DNA of 64,000 nucleotides from Silicimonas sp. Lineage in GTDB: Bacteria; Pseudomonadota; Alphaproteobacteria; Rhodobacterales; Rhodobacteraceae. Within the stretch, counting starts at the first letter, position 1; the number at the start of each line of letters is the position of its first letter. The notes below the pieces were generated by a model. The model saw nothing but the letters and a program-made list of their open reading frames with translations, ran no database searches and had not been told where the DNA came from. Positions 18,475-27,258 of this stretch are shown here, one piece after another. The position numbers and the translations under genes were made by a program. The stretch spans positions 21,526 to 85,525 of the forward strand of contig JAJEGW010000198.1 of assembly GCA_022819605.1 (NCBI GenBank), given 5' to 3'.

Positions 18475-19598
18475 CAGCCGAGATCCGAAATCGTGCGCGT
18501 ACCGACAATTTCGAGGCCATAGGCCTCGAGCCCCACGATCTTTGGCTGGGGAGAATTGGTCAATAGAACAAGTTGCGACAGTCCGAGCGAGGACAAGATC
18601 TGTGCTCCCAAGCCATACTGCCTGAGCGTCTGCGGCGAAACGCTGTCTCCACCCTTCAGCTTCATTGTCGTGTCCCTGAGCAGCACCAGGACCCCGCGCC
18701 CTTCGTCCGCAATGAGTTGCATGGCATCGCCGAATTCGTTCCTTCGCCCCGCCGGCCCAAGGCCAAGCACGTCAAGCATCGGATCCAATGCATGCATTCT
18801 CACAAGGCAGGGTTCTGGCGAAGAAATGTCGCCCTTGACCAAAGCGATGTGCTCGTCGCCATGTGCGGTATCCGAATAGATCCGCATCTCCCATTTGCCG
18901 CCAAACTCGGACGTGACCGTCTTGCGGCTTGTGACGGCAACAAGGTTGTCGTGTCGTCGTCGATAGGCAATGAGCTCACTGATCGTGCCGATCTTCAGGC
19001 CGTGCCGCTGTGCAAACGCGACCAGGTCCGGCAGACGGCTCATCGTGCCGTCCTCGTTCATGATCTCGCAGATCACGGCGGACGGGTTCAAGCCCGCCAG
19101 GCGCGACACGTCAACCGCAGCCTCCGTGTGGCCCGCACGCACGAGCACCCCGCCGTCGCGTGCGCGCAAGGGGAAAATGTGCCCCGGCGTCGCGATGTCG
19201 GCGGCGGTCGTGGTCTGATCAATTGCCGCCGCTACCGTACGCGCGCGATCATGGGCGGAAATCCCGGTCGTGACTCCTTCCCGCGCCTCAATGGACACCG
19301 TGAATGCCGTCTCGTGCCGCGAGGAGTTATGGGACGCCATCAGTGGAAGGCCGAGCGCGTCGCAGCGCTCGCCGGTCAGCGAAAGGCAGATCAGCCCCCG
19401 CCCGTGCGTCGCCATGAAGTTGATCGCCTCGGGCGTCGCCATCTGGGCTGGAATGACCAAGTCACCCTCGTTCTCGCGATCCTCGTGATCGACGAGAATG
19501 AACATGCGGCCGTTCCGCGCATCCTCAGTGATTTCCTCGATCGAGGAAATGGCGTCACGCCAATGGCTTTCAACAGCTTGAGTGGCTTCTAGCGACAT
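18474..19598 (-). CDS. ribB: 3,4-dihydroxy-2-butanone-4-phosphate synthase with degenerate GTP cyclohydrolase II-like domain
   Basis: Residues about 15-210 form the RibB domain: [15 protein letters not shown] carries the acidic metal ligands, [20 protein letters not shown] residues follow, then [14 protein letters not shown] and [13 protein letters not shown]. The second half (about 215-374) is a GTP cyclohydrolase II-like fold ending [20 protein letters not shown], but the position where true RibA has its zinc cysteines reads [15 protein letters not shown], with no Cys. RibA activity is therefore not expected from this chain; degenerate fusions of this kind are common in alphaproteobacteria. 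I start at 19598 ([13 protein letters not shown]); an ATG 12 codons upstream is possible. It heads the downstream half of the split rib operon. Confidence 0.88.
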   Translation of the reverse strand: MSLEATQAVESHWRDAISSIEEITEDARNGRMFILVDHEDRENEGDLVIPAQMATPEAINFMATHGRGLICLSLTGERCDALGLPLMASHNSSRHETAFTVSIEAREGVTTGISAHDRARTVAAAIDQTTTAADIATPGHIFPLRARDGGVLVRAGHTEAAVDVSRLAGLNPSAVICEIMNEDGTMSRLPDLVAFAQRHGLKIGTISELIAYRRRHDNLVAVTSRKTVTSEFGGKWEMRIYSDTAHGDEHIALVKGDISSPEPCLVRMHALDPMLDVLGLGPAGRRNEFGDAMQLIADEGRGVLVLLRDTTMKLKGGDSVSPQTLRQYGLGAQILSSLGLSQLVLLTNSPQPKIVGLEAYGLEIVGTRTISDLG

Positions 19599-19752
19599 CT
19601 GAAGAGCCCGGACTTTCCCATTGCGCCTCGCCAATAGCCCAGCGAAGGAACTAAGGCCAGAGGCAACGCCGCCGCCTTCGCGATGCCGAACCAGTGTTCG
19701 CTTGCCGATCCGCGCATTCGGCGGATTCGCGGCGATCCTTGAACGTCTTGTG

Positions 19753-19852
19753 CTGCGTCGCCCAGGCGCACGCGATAGCTAACAAGCGTATCGACTTCGA
19801 GAATCACGCTTTCGCCCGACTTTGCTTCACCCATCGCCAAGGGGGCCACTTG
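19753..19852 (-). pseudogene. Remnant of the riboflavin synthase (ribE) 3' end
   Basis: On the minus strand this reads MGEAKSGESVILEVDTLVSY followed by RVRLGDAA, which parallels the C-terminus of the intact RibE at 24236 (WGDAKPGDKVNLEIDTLARY then VARLNEAA). At the DNA level I count about 58 identical bases of 80 between 19753-19832 and 24241-24320, in the same orientation. The remnant has no start or upstream ribE domain, and its stop codon is lost, so the frame runs on towards ribB. It lies between ribB and the inserted TRAP genes, just where ribE would be expected in an uninterrupted operon. Confidence 0.75.
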
Positions 19853-19943
19853 CGAAGATCGACGGGCGGCATTTCCTGGCTCTCTTGTCGGCCACCTGAT
19901 TTCAATGCGCCCGTCGAATCAGACGTCAAGGCCCTTGCGGGTC

Positions 19944-19976
19944 CCCGATCGTGCCAAGTAAGTTGGCCCGATCGGG
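19944..19976. repeat. Long two-step inverted repeat upstream of the TRAP genes
   Basis: CCCGATCG (19944-19951) pairs with CGATCGGG (19969-19976); inside it, after one T/C mismatch, GCCAA (19953-19957) pairs with TTGGC (19963-19967) around the loop GTAAG. The 13-pair hairpin has no following T-run. It could be a terminator acting on either strand, an operator or a trace of the insertion event. Confidence 0.5.
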
Positions 19977-20007
19977 AACGGTGCTTTGATGCGAATCCGA
20001 CGGACCT

Positions 20008-20036
20008 TTTACATTCACCGCATTCGCCGCTAAGTT
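20008..20036 (+). promoter_or_regulatory. Candidate promoter of the TRAP operon
   Basis: TTTACA (20008-20013) and TAAGTT (20031-20036) are separated by 17 bases and lie about 120 bases before the TAXI binding-protein gene. Both boxes differ from the sigma-70 consensus by one or two bases. This is the best match I found in the 300-base gap. Confidence 0.35.
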
Positions 20037-20154
20037 ATCTTCAAGATCAGGGGGACGTCCCGAAATTTCGGGTTTTGCGTTAAATCTCGAAATCCATTGG
20101 CTGCCCTCAGGTCACAGCAAGCGCGCAAGCGCTCAGAAAGATACGGAGAATCTG

Positions 20155-21126
20155 ATGAAACACATGAAAATCACTGCCGGCCTGCTGACAGCAGCGACAC
20201 TTGCCTTTACCGGTCCTGCCGCAGCGCAGGATCAGCAGTTCATTTCGATCGGCACGGGCGGGGTGACGGGAGTCTACTATCCAACCGGCGGCGCAATTTG
20301 CAGGCTTGTGAACCGCGACCGCAAGGAGCATGGTCTTCGCTGCGCCGTCGAGTCGACCGGCGGGTCGGTCTACAACATCAATACGATCAAGGCTGGCGAA
20401 CTGGAGTTCGGCGTGGCCCAATCCGACTGGCAATATCACGCCTACCACGGCACATCAAAATTCGCCGACAACCCTTTCCCCGAAATTCGGGCGATGTTCT
20501 CGGTACACCCCGAGCCCTTCACTCTGCTGGTGCGCAGCGACAGCGGCATCGACTCCTTTGAGGGACTCAAGGGCCATCGTGTGAACGTGGGCAATCCAGG
20601 GTCTGGCCAGCGTGCCACGATGGAAGTGGTGATGGACGCCTTCGGCATTGCCATGGACGACTTTGCCCTGGCCACCGAATACAAGGGCTCCGAAATGGCC
20701 AAGCAGATCTGCGACGACAACATTGACGCGATGATCTACACGATCGGTCACCCGGCCGCGGCCATCAAGGAAGCCACCACCACCTGTGACGTGAAACTGG
20801 TCTCCGTGACCGGCGCGCCGATCGACAAGCTGGTGGCGGACAACCCCTTCTATCGCGTGGCCACGATTCCGGGCGGCATGTACGCTGGCACCGACACCGA
20901 CACAACGACCTTTGGCGTGGGCGCGACCTTCGTAACCTCCGCGGATGTGCCGGAAGAGGTGGCCTATGTGGTCGCAAAGGCGGTGTTGGCCAATCTCGAC
21001 GATTTCCGTGGCTTGCACCCGGCCTTTGCCAATCTCGACGCCAATCAAATGGTCAGCGACGGCCTTTCCGCTCCGCTGCATCCGGGGGCCGAGAGAGCTT
21101 ACAAGGAATTGGGCTTGATGGAATAA
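20155..21126 (+). CDS. TAXI family TRAP transporter solute-binding protein
   Basis: Periplasmic binding protein of a TAXI-type TRAP transporter, 323 residues. A Sec signal peptide covers about residues 1-25 (KITAGLLTAATLAFTGPAAAQ, with an AAA-Q cleavage site). The mature part begins FISIGTGGVTGVYYPTGGAI, the TAXI hallmark, and includes ESTGGSVYNINTIKAGELEFG and VNVGNPGSGQRATMEVVMDAFG. Substrates of TAXI proteins are often glutamate or other dicarboxylates; the ligand here cannot be told. GGAG at about 20143 supplies a ribosome binding site. The fused permease gene follows after 95 bases and a strong hairpin. Confidence 0.93.
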   Translation: MKHMKITAGLLTAATLAFTGPAAAQDQQFISIGTGGVTGVYYPTGGAICRLVNRDRKEHGLRCAVESTGGSVYNINTIKAGELEFGVAQSDWQYHAYHGTSKFADNPFPEIRAMFSVHPEPFTLLVRSDSGIDSFEGLKGHRVNVGNPGSGQRATMEVVMDAFGIAMDDFALATEYKGSEMAKQICDDNIDAMIYTIGHPAAAIKEATTTCDVKLVSVTGAPIDKLVADNPFYRVATIPGGMYAGTDTDTTTFGVGATFVTSADVPEEVAYVVAKAVLANLDDFRGLHPAFANLDANQMVSDGLSAPLHPGAERAYKELGLME

Positions 21127-21154
21127 GGCCATCACCCAGATTTCCTGAAACCTG

Positions 21155-21181
21155 CGCCAGCGCATCCCCGATGCGCTGGCG
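21155..21181 (+). terminator. Hairpin between the TRAP binding-protein and permease genes
   Basis: CGCCAGCGCAT (21155-21165) is perfectly complementary to ATGCGCTGGCG (21171-21181) around the loop CCCCG. There is no U-run. In solute-transport operons such intercistronic stem-loops usually stabilise the upstream mRNA or attenuate readthrough, so the binding protein is made in excess. Confidence 0.6.
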
Positions 21182-21221
21182 TACTTCCCTGTAGAACAAG
21201 AACCAACGACTGGCACGTGGG

Positions 21222-23849
21222 ATGACAGACGCCGCGAACAAAACTGCCGAGGACATGGTGGCGGAGGTCGACACCGGTGGTCGCGATGCCGGTCCGTTTG
21301 CAAAGCGACTGATCTTTGCGCTCTGCATAATCTGGTCGCTTTTTCAACTCTACATCGCCTCGAAGGTGCCCGGGGTTCTGGCCCAAATCACGGGCATTGG
21401 CGACTTTGCCAACATCGTGGCCCAGGCGCGCTACGTTCACCTGGCCTTCGCGCTGAGCCTCGCGACGCTGGCTTTTCCGATGTTCGGCCACAGAAACCGC
21501 ATTCCGGTCTACGACTGGATCTTGCTGATCCTGGGCGTTGCCTCTTGCCTCTACCTTGTCATCTTCCGTTTTGAAATTGCCGACCGGCCGGGCTTGTGGA
21601 CCACGACGGACATCGCCGTCTCCGGAATCGGCATGTGCGTATTGATGGTGGCCGTCTTCCGGTCGCTTGGCCTGCCGCTGGTGATCATCGCCTCCGCCTT
21701 CCTCGCGCTGACCTTCTTCGGCGGCTACTCGGAATGGGTGGGCAGCGTCACCAACTATGGCGGTGCGTCCTTTGCCAAGGCGATGGGTCACTATTGGATG
21801 CAGACCGAGGGCGTGTTCGGCGTCGCGCTTGGCGTGTCCACGACAATGATCTTCCTCTTCGTGTTGTTCGGAGGGCTTCTGGAAAGGGCAGGCGGCGGCA
21901 ACTGGTTCATCAAGGTGGCCATCGCGCTGCTCGGCGCTCTGCGAGGCGGTCCCGCAAAGGCGGCGGTGCTGTCATCGATGATGACCGGCATGATTTCCGG
22001 CTCGTCCATTGCCAACACGGTCACCACTGGAACCTTCACCATCCCGTTGATGAAACGCATCGGCTTTGCGCCGGAAAAGGCCGGCGCGGTCGAAGTGGCC
22101 TCGTCAACCAATGGCCAGCTCACCCCGCCAGTGATGGGGGCCGCAGCCTTCCTGATGGTGGAATATGTCAACATTCCCTACTTCGAGGTCATCAAGCACG
22201 CCTTCCTGCCGGCGATAGTTTCCTACATCGCGCTGCTCTACATCGTACATCTGGAAAGCCTGAAGCTGGGCCTGCAAGGACTGAAAAAGCCAGGGCGGCA
22301 GATTGGCGTGATCATGATCCTGCTGCTCTTCCTGACCGGTTTCCTGGGCATGGCGGTAATCACGTTCTTCGTGATTGGCTTCCGAGGCCTGTTGGAGACG
22401 GTGACGCCCGGCGCCTCGATCTATCCGGCCCTAGCGCTTTTGCTGCTGGCCTACCTGGCGCTTGTGTACGTGGCCTCGAGGTTTCCCGATGTTGTGGTCG
22501 ATGACCCCAACAGCAAGGTGGTCGAGGCGCCACGGCTGACACCCACTTTCCTGGGCGGTGCGTACTATGCTCTGCCGATCTTCGTCCTGGTCTGGAACCT
22601 GATGGTGCGCACGGAGGATCTGGACCGCCTTTCGCCAGCGCTCTCAGCCTTCTGGGCGACAATCGCCATGATCATCGTGGCATTGACGCACCGGCCTTTG
22701 AAAGCGATGTTCCGCGGCAGTGCCGACAGTGTCTCGGTACAGGCTCGAACCAGCTGGCACGACTTTGTCGCCGGGCTTGAAAGCGGCGCGCGCAACATGA
22801 TCGGGATCGGCGTGGCGACCGGTGCCGCGGGCATCATCGTGGGAACCATCTCGCTTACCGGCGCTCATCAGATCATCGGCCAGGTGATCGAGACCATTGC
22901 CGGCGACAACCTTATGATCCTGCTGCTGCTGGTGGCCGTGCTTTCGTTGATCCTCGGCATGGGCCTGCCGACAACCGCCAACTACATCGTGGTCTCGTCG
23001 CTCATGGCGCCAGTCATCGTTTCGGTGGGCGCACAGTCGGGCCTCATCGTGCCGCTCATCGCCGTGCATCTCTTCGTGTTCTATTTCGGGATACTGGCGG
23101 ATGACACGCCCCCGGTAGGCCTCGCCGCCTATGCGGCGGCGGCAATATCCCGCGGCGATCCGATCAAGACAGGCATCGTGGGGTTCAGTTATGACATTCG
23201 CACCGCGCTCCTGCCCTTCATGTTTATCTTCAACACGGATCTCCTGCTGATTGACGTAGGGCTGGCCAAGGCGGTGCTGGTGTTCTTTGTCTCTCTAATC
23301 GCCATGCTGGTCTTTGCCGCGGTCACTCAAGGCTATTTCATCGCCAAGTCGCGCAAATGGGAATCCGTGATCTTGCTGCTCGTGGTGTTCATGCTTTTCA
23401 GGCCGGATTTCTTCCTCGATCAGTGGCAGGACAGGTACGCGGAGACGACAGGCCCTGCCGCGCTTGCCGCGCTTGAAGAACTGCCGGTCGGCTCGACGGC
23501 AAGGTTGCGTGTCTCGGCGCCAGACTTCGACACGGGTGAAGTGGGCACGATCACGCTGGCCTACACGGCCGAGGCCGAGGGCACCGGACTGGACAGGCTG
23601 GAAGCCGTGGGCCTGACGGTGCTGGAAAGCAACGGGATTCTCACATTGGAAGAACCCTTCCCGGGCACGCCCTACTTCGAGCAACTGGCCAATGACTATG
23701 ATTTCTACGGCGACATCCCGGCCCAGATCGAGGCGGTTGCGATCGAAAACGACCGGATGCCGAAGGAGATCTTTTTCATTCCGGCGCTGTTGATCCTATT
23801 GGTCATTGTCGCAATTCAGCGCCCCCGCGCCACGCAATCCGCATTTTGA
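21222..23849 (+). CDS. TRAP transporter fused permease (4TM/12TM) with C-terminal DUF3394-like region
   Basis: An 875-residue inner-membrane protein in which the small (DctQ-like) and large (DctM-like) TRAP membrane subunits are fused, the arrangement that goes with TAXI binding proteins. Large-subunit motifs include FVLFGGLLERAGGGNWF, SSMMTGMISGSSIANTVTTG, SSTNGQLTPPVMGAAAFLM and LILGMGLPTTANYIVVSSLM. After the last core helices a hydrophilic region of about 130 residues (LDQWQDRYAETTGPAAL onward), similar to DUF3394, is followed by a final hydrophobic segment FFIPALLILLVIVAIQ. Together with the preceding binding protein this is a complete Na+-dependent importer. It is transcribed against the rib genes on both sides. 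Confidence 0.92.
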   Translation: MTDAANKTAEDMVAEVDTGGRDAGPFAKRLIFALCIIWSLFQLYIASKVPGVLAQITGIGDFANIVAQARYVHLAFALSLATLAFPMFGHRNRIPVYDWILLILGVASCLYLVIFRFEIADRPGLWTTTDIAVSGIGMCVLMVAVFRSLGLPLVIIASAFLALTFFGGYSEWVGSVTNYGGASFAKAMGHYWMQTEGVFGVALGVSTTMIFLFVLFGGLLERAGGGNWFIKVAIALLGALRGGPAKAAVLSSMMTGMISGSSIANTVTTGTFTIPLMKRIGFAPEKAGAVEVASSTNGQLTPPVMGAAAFLMVEYVNIPYFEVIKHAFLPAIVSYIALLYIVHLESLKLGLQGLKKPGRQIGVIMILLLFLTGFLGMAVITFFVIGFRGLLETVTPGASIYPALALLLLAYLALVYVASRFPDVVVDDPNSKVVEAPRLTPTFLGGAYYALPIFVLVWNLMVRTEDLDRLSPALSAFWATIAMIIVALTHRPLKAMFRGSADSVSVQARTSWHDFVAGLESGARNMIGIGVATGAAGIIVGTISLTGAHQIIGQVIETIAGDNLMILLLLVAVLSLILGMGLPTTANYIVVSSLMAPVIVSVGAQSGLIVPLIAVHLFVFYFGILADDTPPVGLAAYAAAAISRGDPIKTGIVGFSYDIRTALLPFMFIFNTDLLLIDVGLAKAVLVFFVSLIAMLVFAAVTQGYFIAKSRKWESVILLLVVFMLFRPDFFLDQWQDRYAETTGPAALAALEELPVGSTARLRVSAPDFDTGEVGTITLAYTAEAEGTGLDRLEAVGLTVLESNGILTLEEPFPGTPYFEQLANDYDFYGDIPAQIEAVAIENDRMPKEIFFIPALLILLVIVAIQRPRATQSAF

Positions 23850-24235
23850 GCAACTGACGGCACTTCTGCCTCGACACTTGCCGCGAGGTCGTGAACATGT
23901 GCCTGGATCTCTCGTCACAGATCTTGTTGAAATGCAGATGCAGCGGGACACCCCTGCGGAGCTTGATCGCAATGTCGAAGCACGCAATGCATGGCTTCGC
24001 ACGGCCTGTCTGAGAGATGTGCGGACACTCCTTCCGCAGATGTTCATGAGGTTTCCCGCAGGCAATCCCCCGGACAGGGGCGAACCGGACTTATGATGGC
24101 AGCAGGAAGGAAAGACTCTCTCAAGGAGCTTGCCGAAGCCAATCAGTAATCCGGGAACGTGTTTGCCGTGGCGCAGGGCCAACGTCCCTGCCAGCAATCT
24201 GACAGTGAGCGGATCCGCGTTGAACCGCGAGCGCC
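23850..24235. other. 386-base gap, no recognisable gene
   Basis: Between the permease stop and the ribE stop, where transcription from both sides converges. A plus-strand frame (23806-24096) and a minus-strand frame (23796-24197) are open but resemble nothing I know, and both overlap the end of the permease gene. The segment probably contains the right-hand junction of the TRAP insertion. Confidence 0.3.
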
Positions 24236-24832
24236 TCAGGCTGCCTCGTTCAGGCGCGCCACGTAGCGGGCAAGCGTGTCAATTTCGAGATTTACCTTGT
24301 CGCCCGGCTTTGCGTCGCCCCAGGTCGTGACAGCCTTGGTGTGAGGGATGAGGTTTATGTCGAAGCGCGCACCGTCAACCTCGTTCACTGTCAATGACGT
24401 GCCGTTCAATGCAACCGACCCCTTGGGAGCGATGAACCTGGCGAGTTCAGCCGGGGCGTCAAGATCCATCCTCGTGCTATCGCCCTCTTCCCGGATGTCC
24501 CCGACCACCGCGATTCCGTCGACGTGCCCCGAAACGATATGCCCTCCGATCTCGTCACCGACCTTGAGGGAGCGTTCCAAGTTGATGCGCCAGCCCGGTT
24601 CCCACTGGCCTAGGTTCGTCCTGGAAAGCGTTTCCTCGCTCGCCTGCACGGCAAACCACGTGCGCGGGTCGCGCCCAACATCAGTCACGGTTAGACAGAC
24701 CCCGTCACAGGCAACCGATGCTCCTATGTCGAGGTTGTCGGCCTCGTAGGAGGTTCCAATTCTGACATCGAGAACACCTGCGCGCTCGACGCTGAGGATT
24801 TCGCCAATGTCGGTCACAATGCCAGTGAACAT
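24236..24832 (-). CDS. ribE: Riboflavin synthase (alpha subunit)
   Basis: Catalyses dismutation of two 6,7-dimethyl-8-ribityllumazine molecules to riboflavin. The 198-residue protein shows the expected internal duplication of the lumazine-binding domain: the first starts MFTGIVTDIGEILSVERAG with ASVACDGVCLTVTDV, the second (from about residue 98) has EIGGHIVSGHVDGIAVV and SVALNGTSLTVNEVDG. The C-terminus is GDAKPGDKVNLEIDTLARYV. A gap of about 190 bases separates it from ribD, longer than the overlaps elsewhere in the operon. Downstream, instead of ribB, lies the inserted TRAP cassette. Confidence 0.94.
   Translation of the reverse strand: MFTGIVTDIGEILSVERAGVLDVRIGTSYEADNLDIGASVACDGVCLTVTDVGRDPRTWFAVQASEETLSRTNLGQWEPGWRINLERSLKVGDEIGGHIVSGHVDGIAVVGDIREEGDSTRMDLDAPAELARFIAPKGSVALNGTSLTVNEVDGARFDINLIPHTKAVTTWGDAKPGDKVNLEIDTLARYVARLNEAA
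24241..24320 (-). repeat. ribE 3' end, intact copy of the direct repeat flanking the TRAP insertion
   Basis: These 80 bases inside ribE match 19753-19832 in the same orientation at about 58 positions by hand count. Runs such as CAAGCGT, TTCGAGA and CGCCCG are identical, while third codon positions differ. The two copies bracket about 4.4 kb holding the TRAP genes. Confidence 0.65.
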
Positions 24833-25023
24833 CGCTTCGCCTTTCGCTGCATCGGTTCAGGTAGACCCGTTGAGGCGCTTGCGCAAGACTTCCGGCTTTG
24901 TCGACCGTGGCTCTCTGTCCGGCGCCCCAATTCGCTGCACTAAATGACTGTGACCGGCGCCTCAAGCGACTTCATGACCGAGTGCAGTCGCGCGATCGTT
25001 CTGAGTCTTTCCGCTGGGTCAAT

Positions 25024-26127
25024 TCAGTGTGCATTGCCTCGCCGCCAGACATGCATGATGTCCGCACCGACCCGACGCTGTTCAATCAGCTCGAAACCCG
25101 GAGCCATGGAAAGTTGACTGATGCCAAAGGTGCCGACCGAAGGCTTGCCCTCCGCCCCTAGGACCTTGCCCGCCGAAAAGACCACCAGTTGATCAACCAA
25201 CCCTGCTGACAAGAGCGAAGCCGCAAGCGCTCCGCCTCCTTCGCACAAGACCCGTGTCAGGCCGCGCGTTCCTAGATTCTGCATCAGGCTCGCCACGTCG
25301 ACCTGCCCTTCGGAAGACGACACGGGCACGAGTTCCGCGCCCGCCATTTTCCACCACACCGCGTCTTCGCGTGCTCCCTGCCCATGAGCCAGCCAGACCG
25401 GTCCTGCTTCTTCAGTCTTCTCCGTGAGGCGACATTGGGAAGGGAGCGTTTGGCTGCCGCTCACAACGATTCGGACCGGCTGGCCGGCGGCGCCCATGCC
25501 GCGCACGTTCAACTTCGGATCATCGATTCGGATGGTTCCCGCACCAACCATCACCGCGTCATGGGACATTCGCAGTGCATGGGAGACGCGACGGGCCTCC
25601 TCGCCCGTGATCCACTGGCTTTCGCCCGTTGCCGTCGCGATCCGTCCGTCGAGGGTAACCGCCAGCTTCAATGTGACAAGCGGCCGACCCTCCGTAACCC
25701 GCAACAGGAATCCCGCATGAGCTTCCTGCGCAGCACCCGCCATAAGGCCTACATCCACGGTGAGGCCGGCCTCACGGAGGCGTTCGATACCGAGTCCGGA
25801 AACCCTGCCGTCCGGGTCCTCCATTGGAACGACCACGCGGATCAGGCCGGCCTCAATCAGCGCATCGGCGCAGGGCGGCGTTCTTCCCACGTGAACACAT
25901 GGTTCCAGCGAGACATACGACGTTGCGCCCTTGGCCGCTTCGCCCGCCTGCGCCAAGGCACGCGTCTCCGCGTGAGGCATGCCACGATCACCGGTCCAAC
26001 CACGCCCGACAACGCGACCGTCCAATACGATCACGCACCCCACCGCCGGGTTTGGCCACACGCGCCCAAGCCCGCGGCGCCCGAGCGCCAGCGCATGCGC
26101 CATGTGGCGGACGTCGGCTGCAGTCAC
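25024..26127 (-). CDS. ribD: Bifunctional diaminohydroxyphosphoribosylaminopyrimidine deaminase/5-amino-6-(5-phosphoribosylamino)uracil reductase
   Basis: Carries out the second and third steps of riboflavin synthesis. The N-terminal deaminase domain (residues 1-145) has [11 protein letters not shown], the zinc-binding and catalytic HAE in MPHAETRAL, and [12 protein letters not shown] with the two zinc cysteines; the usual Ser-His-Tyr between them is Val-His-Val here. The C-terminal reductase domain (about 150-367) contains [33 protein letters not shown] and [14 protein letters not shown]. Its start overlaps the nrdR stop by four bases. Length of 367 is normal. Confidence 0.95.
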   Translation of the reverse strand: MTAADVRHMAHALALGRRGLGRVWPNPAVGCVIVLDGRVVGRGWTGDRGMPHAETRALAQAGEAAKGATSYVSLEPCVHVGRTPPCADALIEAGLIRVVVPMEDPDGRVSGLGIERLREAGLTVDVGLMAGAAQEAHAGFLLRVTEGRPLVTLKLAVTLDGRIATATGESQWITGEEARRVSHALRMSHDAVMVGAGTIRIDDPKLNVRGMGAAGQPVRIVVSGSQTLPSQCRLTEKTEEAGPVWLAHGQGAREDAVWWKMAGAELVPVSSSEGQVDVASLMQNLGTRGLTRVLCEGGGALAASLLSAGLVDQLVVFSAGKVLGAEGKPSVGTFGISQLSMAPGFELIEQRRVGADIMHVWRRGNAH

Positions 26128-26588
26128 TCGTTCCTTTGGGCGGGCCGAAGCTCGCTCACGAATTTATCGAAATCATCTGCGGCCTGGAAGTTCTTGTAAA
26201 CACTTGCAAATCTCACATAGGCCACAGTGTCGATCCGATCCAGGCTCTCCATCACGATCTCGCCGATGGTCGTCGAAGGAACGTCCGTCTCGCCCATGCT
26301 CTCCAGCCTGCGGACGATGCCGCTGATCATCTGGTCGATTCGATCCGGTTCGATCGGGCGCTTCTGCATGGCGATGCGAATAGAGCGCTCAAGCTTGTCG
26401 CGGTCGAAATTCTCGCGCTTGCCGCTCGACTTGATGACCACGAGATCGCGCAACTGAACGCGCTCGTAGGTCGTGAACCGTCCGCCGCATGCCGGGCAGA
26501 ACCGTCGTCTTCGAATCACGACATGATCTTCCGCCGGACGCGAGTCCTTGACCTGCGTGTCGGTACTTCCGCAAAACGGGCAGCGCAT
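26124..26588 (-). CDS. nrdR: Transcriptional repressor NrdR
   Basis: Zinc-finger and ATP-cone repressor of ribonucleotide reductase genes. The zinc ribbon is [17 protein letters not shown] with a second Cys pair in [16 protein letters not shown]; the ATP-cone follows from about residue 50 ([20 protein letters not shown]). The 154-residue length is exactly typical. It is the first gene of the rib operon, a common alphaproteobacterial arrangement (nrdR-ribD-ribE). No NrdR box was searched for elsewhere. Confidence 0.95.
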   Translation of the reverse strand: MRCPFCGSTDTQVKDSRPAEDHVVIRRRRFCPACGGRFTTYERVQLRDLVVIKSSGKRENFDRDKLERSIRIAMQKRPIEPDRIDQMISGIVRRLESMGETDVPSTTIGEIVMESLDRIDTVAYVRFASVYKNFQAADDFDKFVSELRPAQRNE

Positions 26589-26679
26589 TATTCGTCCCTC
26601 CTGACTGTGTCTAGGGGAACCTGCCCCTCTTCTGCACAGGCACTATAGGGCACCTCCATCATTTTGGGTAGAGGCCAAT

Positions 26680-27258
26680 TCAACCCGCCATATGCGCCAG
26701 AGATTGGCCATTTGTGGCAGACGCGGGCTCAAGCACCAGGAATCTCGTTCCGGCCGCGTTGAGCCGTTCTTCGGAGGCGACTTCAAAGCCTCGTCCAATG
26801 AACTCCTCGACAGGGTCAGCGCTTCGTGCATCCGAAAACATGGGAAGCCCTGAGCCGAATCGGACCGGCTCGATCGTCAAGTGCACGCGATCAATGGCGC
26901 GATGGGCAAGAAACCAGTCGTGAACGCGCGTGCCACCCAGAATCAGTCCGCGAGACAAGGCATGGATCTTGCAAACGTGCTCCGGGAGCATTCGCGGGGT
27001 CAGGTGCTCCGGATCCATCCAGAGCTGAGATGGTCTCTTCCAACCACTCACCTTGGTCGAGAACACGATCCGCCGCCGGTGCGGCTTGTCGGCCGCTTCG
27101 TGCGTGTGCCGTCCCATGATAGACCAGTCGGCGGCCTCCACGTCGAGAAAGAAGAGCTCCTGTTCCTCCGCGCTTGCCCAAGCCTGTGGAGGATCCCCGA
27201 CCGAACGGGCGATGAACCCATCCTCGGAGACGACGACCGCAAGAAGATACTTGCTCAT
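26680..27258 (-). CDS. Dihydrofolate reductase/RibD C-terminal domain family protein
   Basis: A 192-residue protein with the fold shared by dihydrofolate reductase and the RibD reductase domain: [18 protein letters not shown] at the start, WSIMGRHTHEAAD, RRRIVFSTKV, the glycine motif GLILGGTRVHDWFL and VHLTIEPVRFGSGLPMF. Its substrate is unknown. It is not a canonical FolA, since it is longer and the N-terminal substrate-binding residues differ. The ATG at 27258 overlaps the stop of the SDR gene (ATGA), so the two are cotranscribed; the 31 upstream in-frame codons are not conserved. Confidence 0.8.
   Translation of the reverse strand: MSKYLLAVVVSEDGFIARSVGDPPQAWASAEEQELFFLDVEAADWSIMGRHTHEAADKPHRRRIVFSTKVSGWKRPSQLWMDPEHLTPRMLPEHVCKIHALSRGLILGGTRVHDWFLAHRAIDRVHLTIEPVRFGSGLPMFSDARSADPVEEFIGRGFEVASEERLNAAGTRFLVLEPASATNGQSLAHMAG

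Noticed and set aside
24833..25023. FMN riboswitch between ribD and ribE or upstream of ribB
   Set aside because: I looked for the conserved RFN-element boxes here and at 19599-19750 and did not find them.
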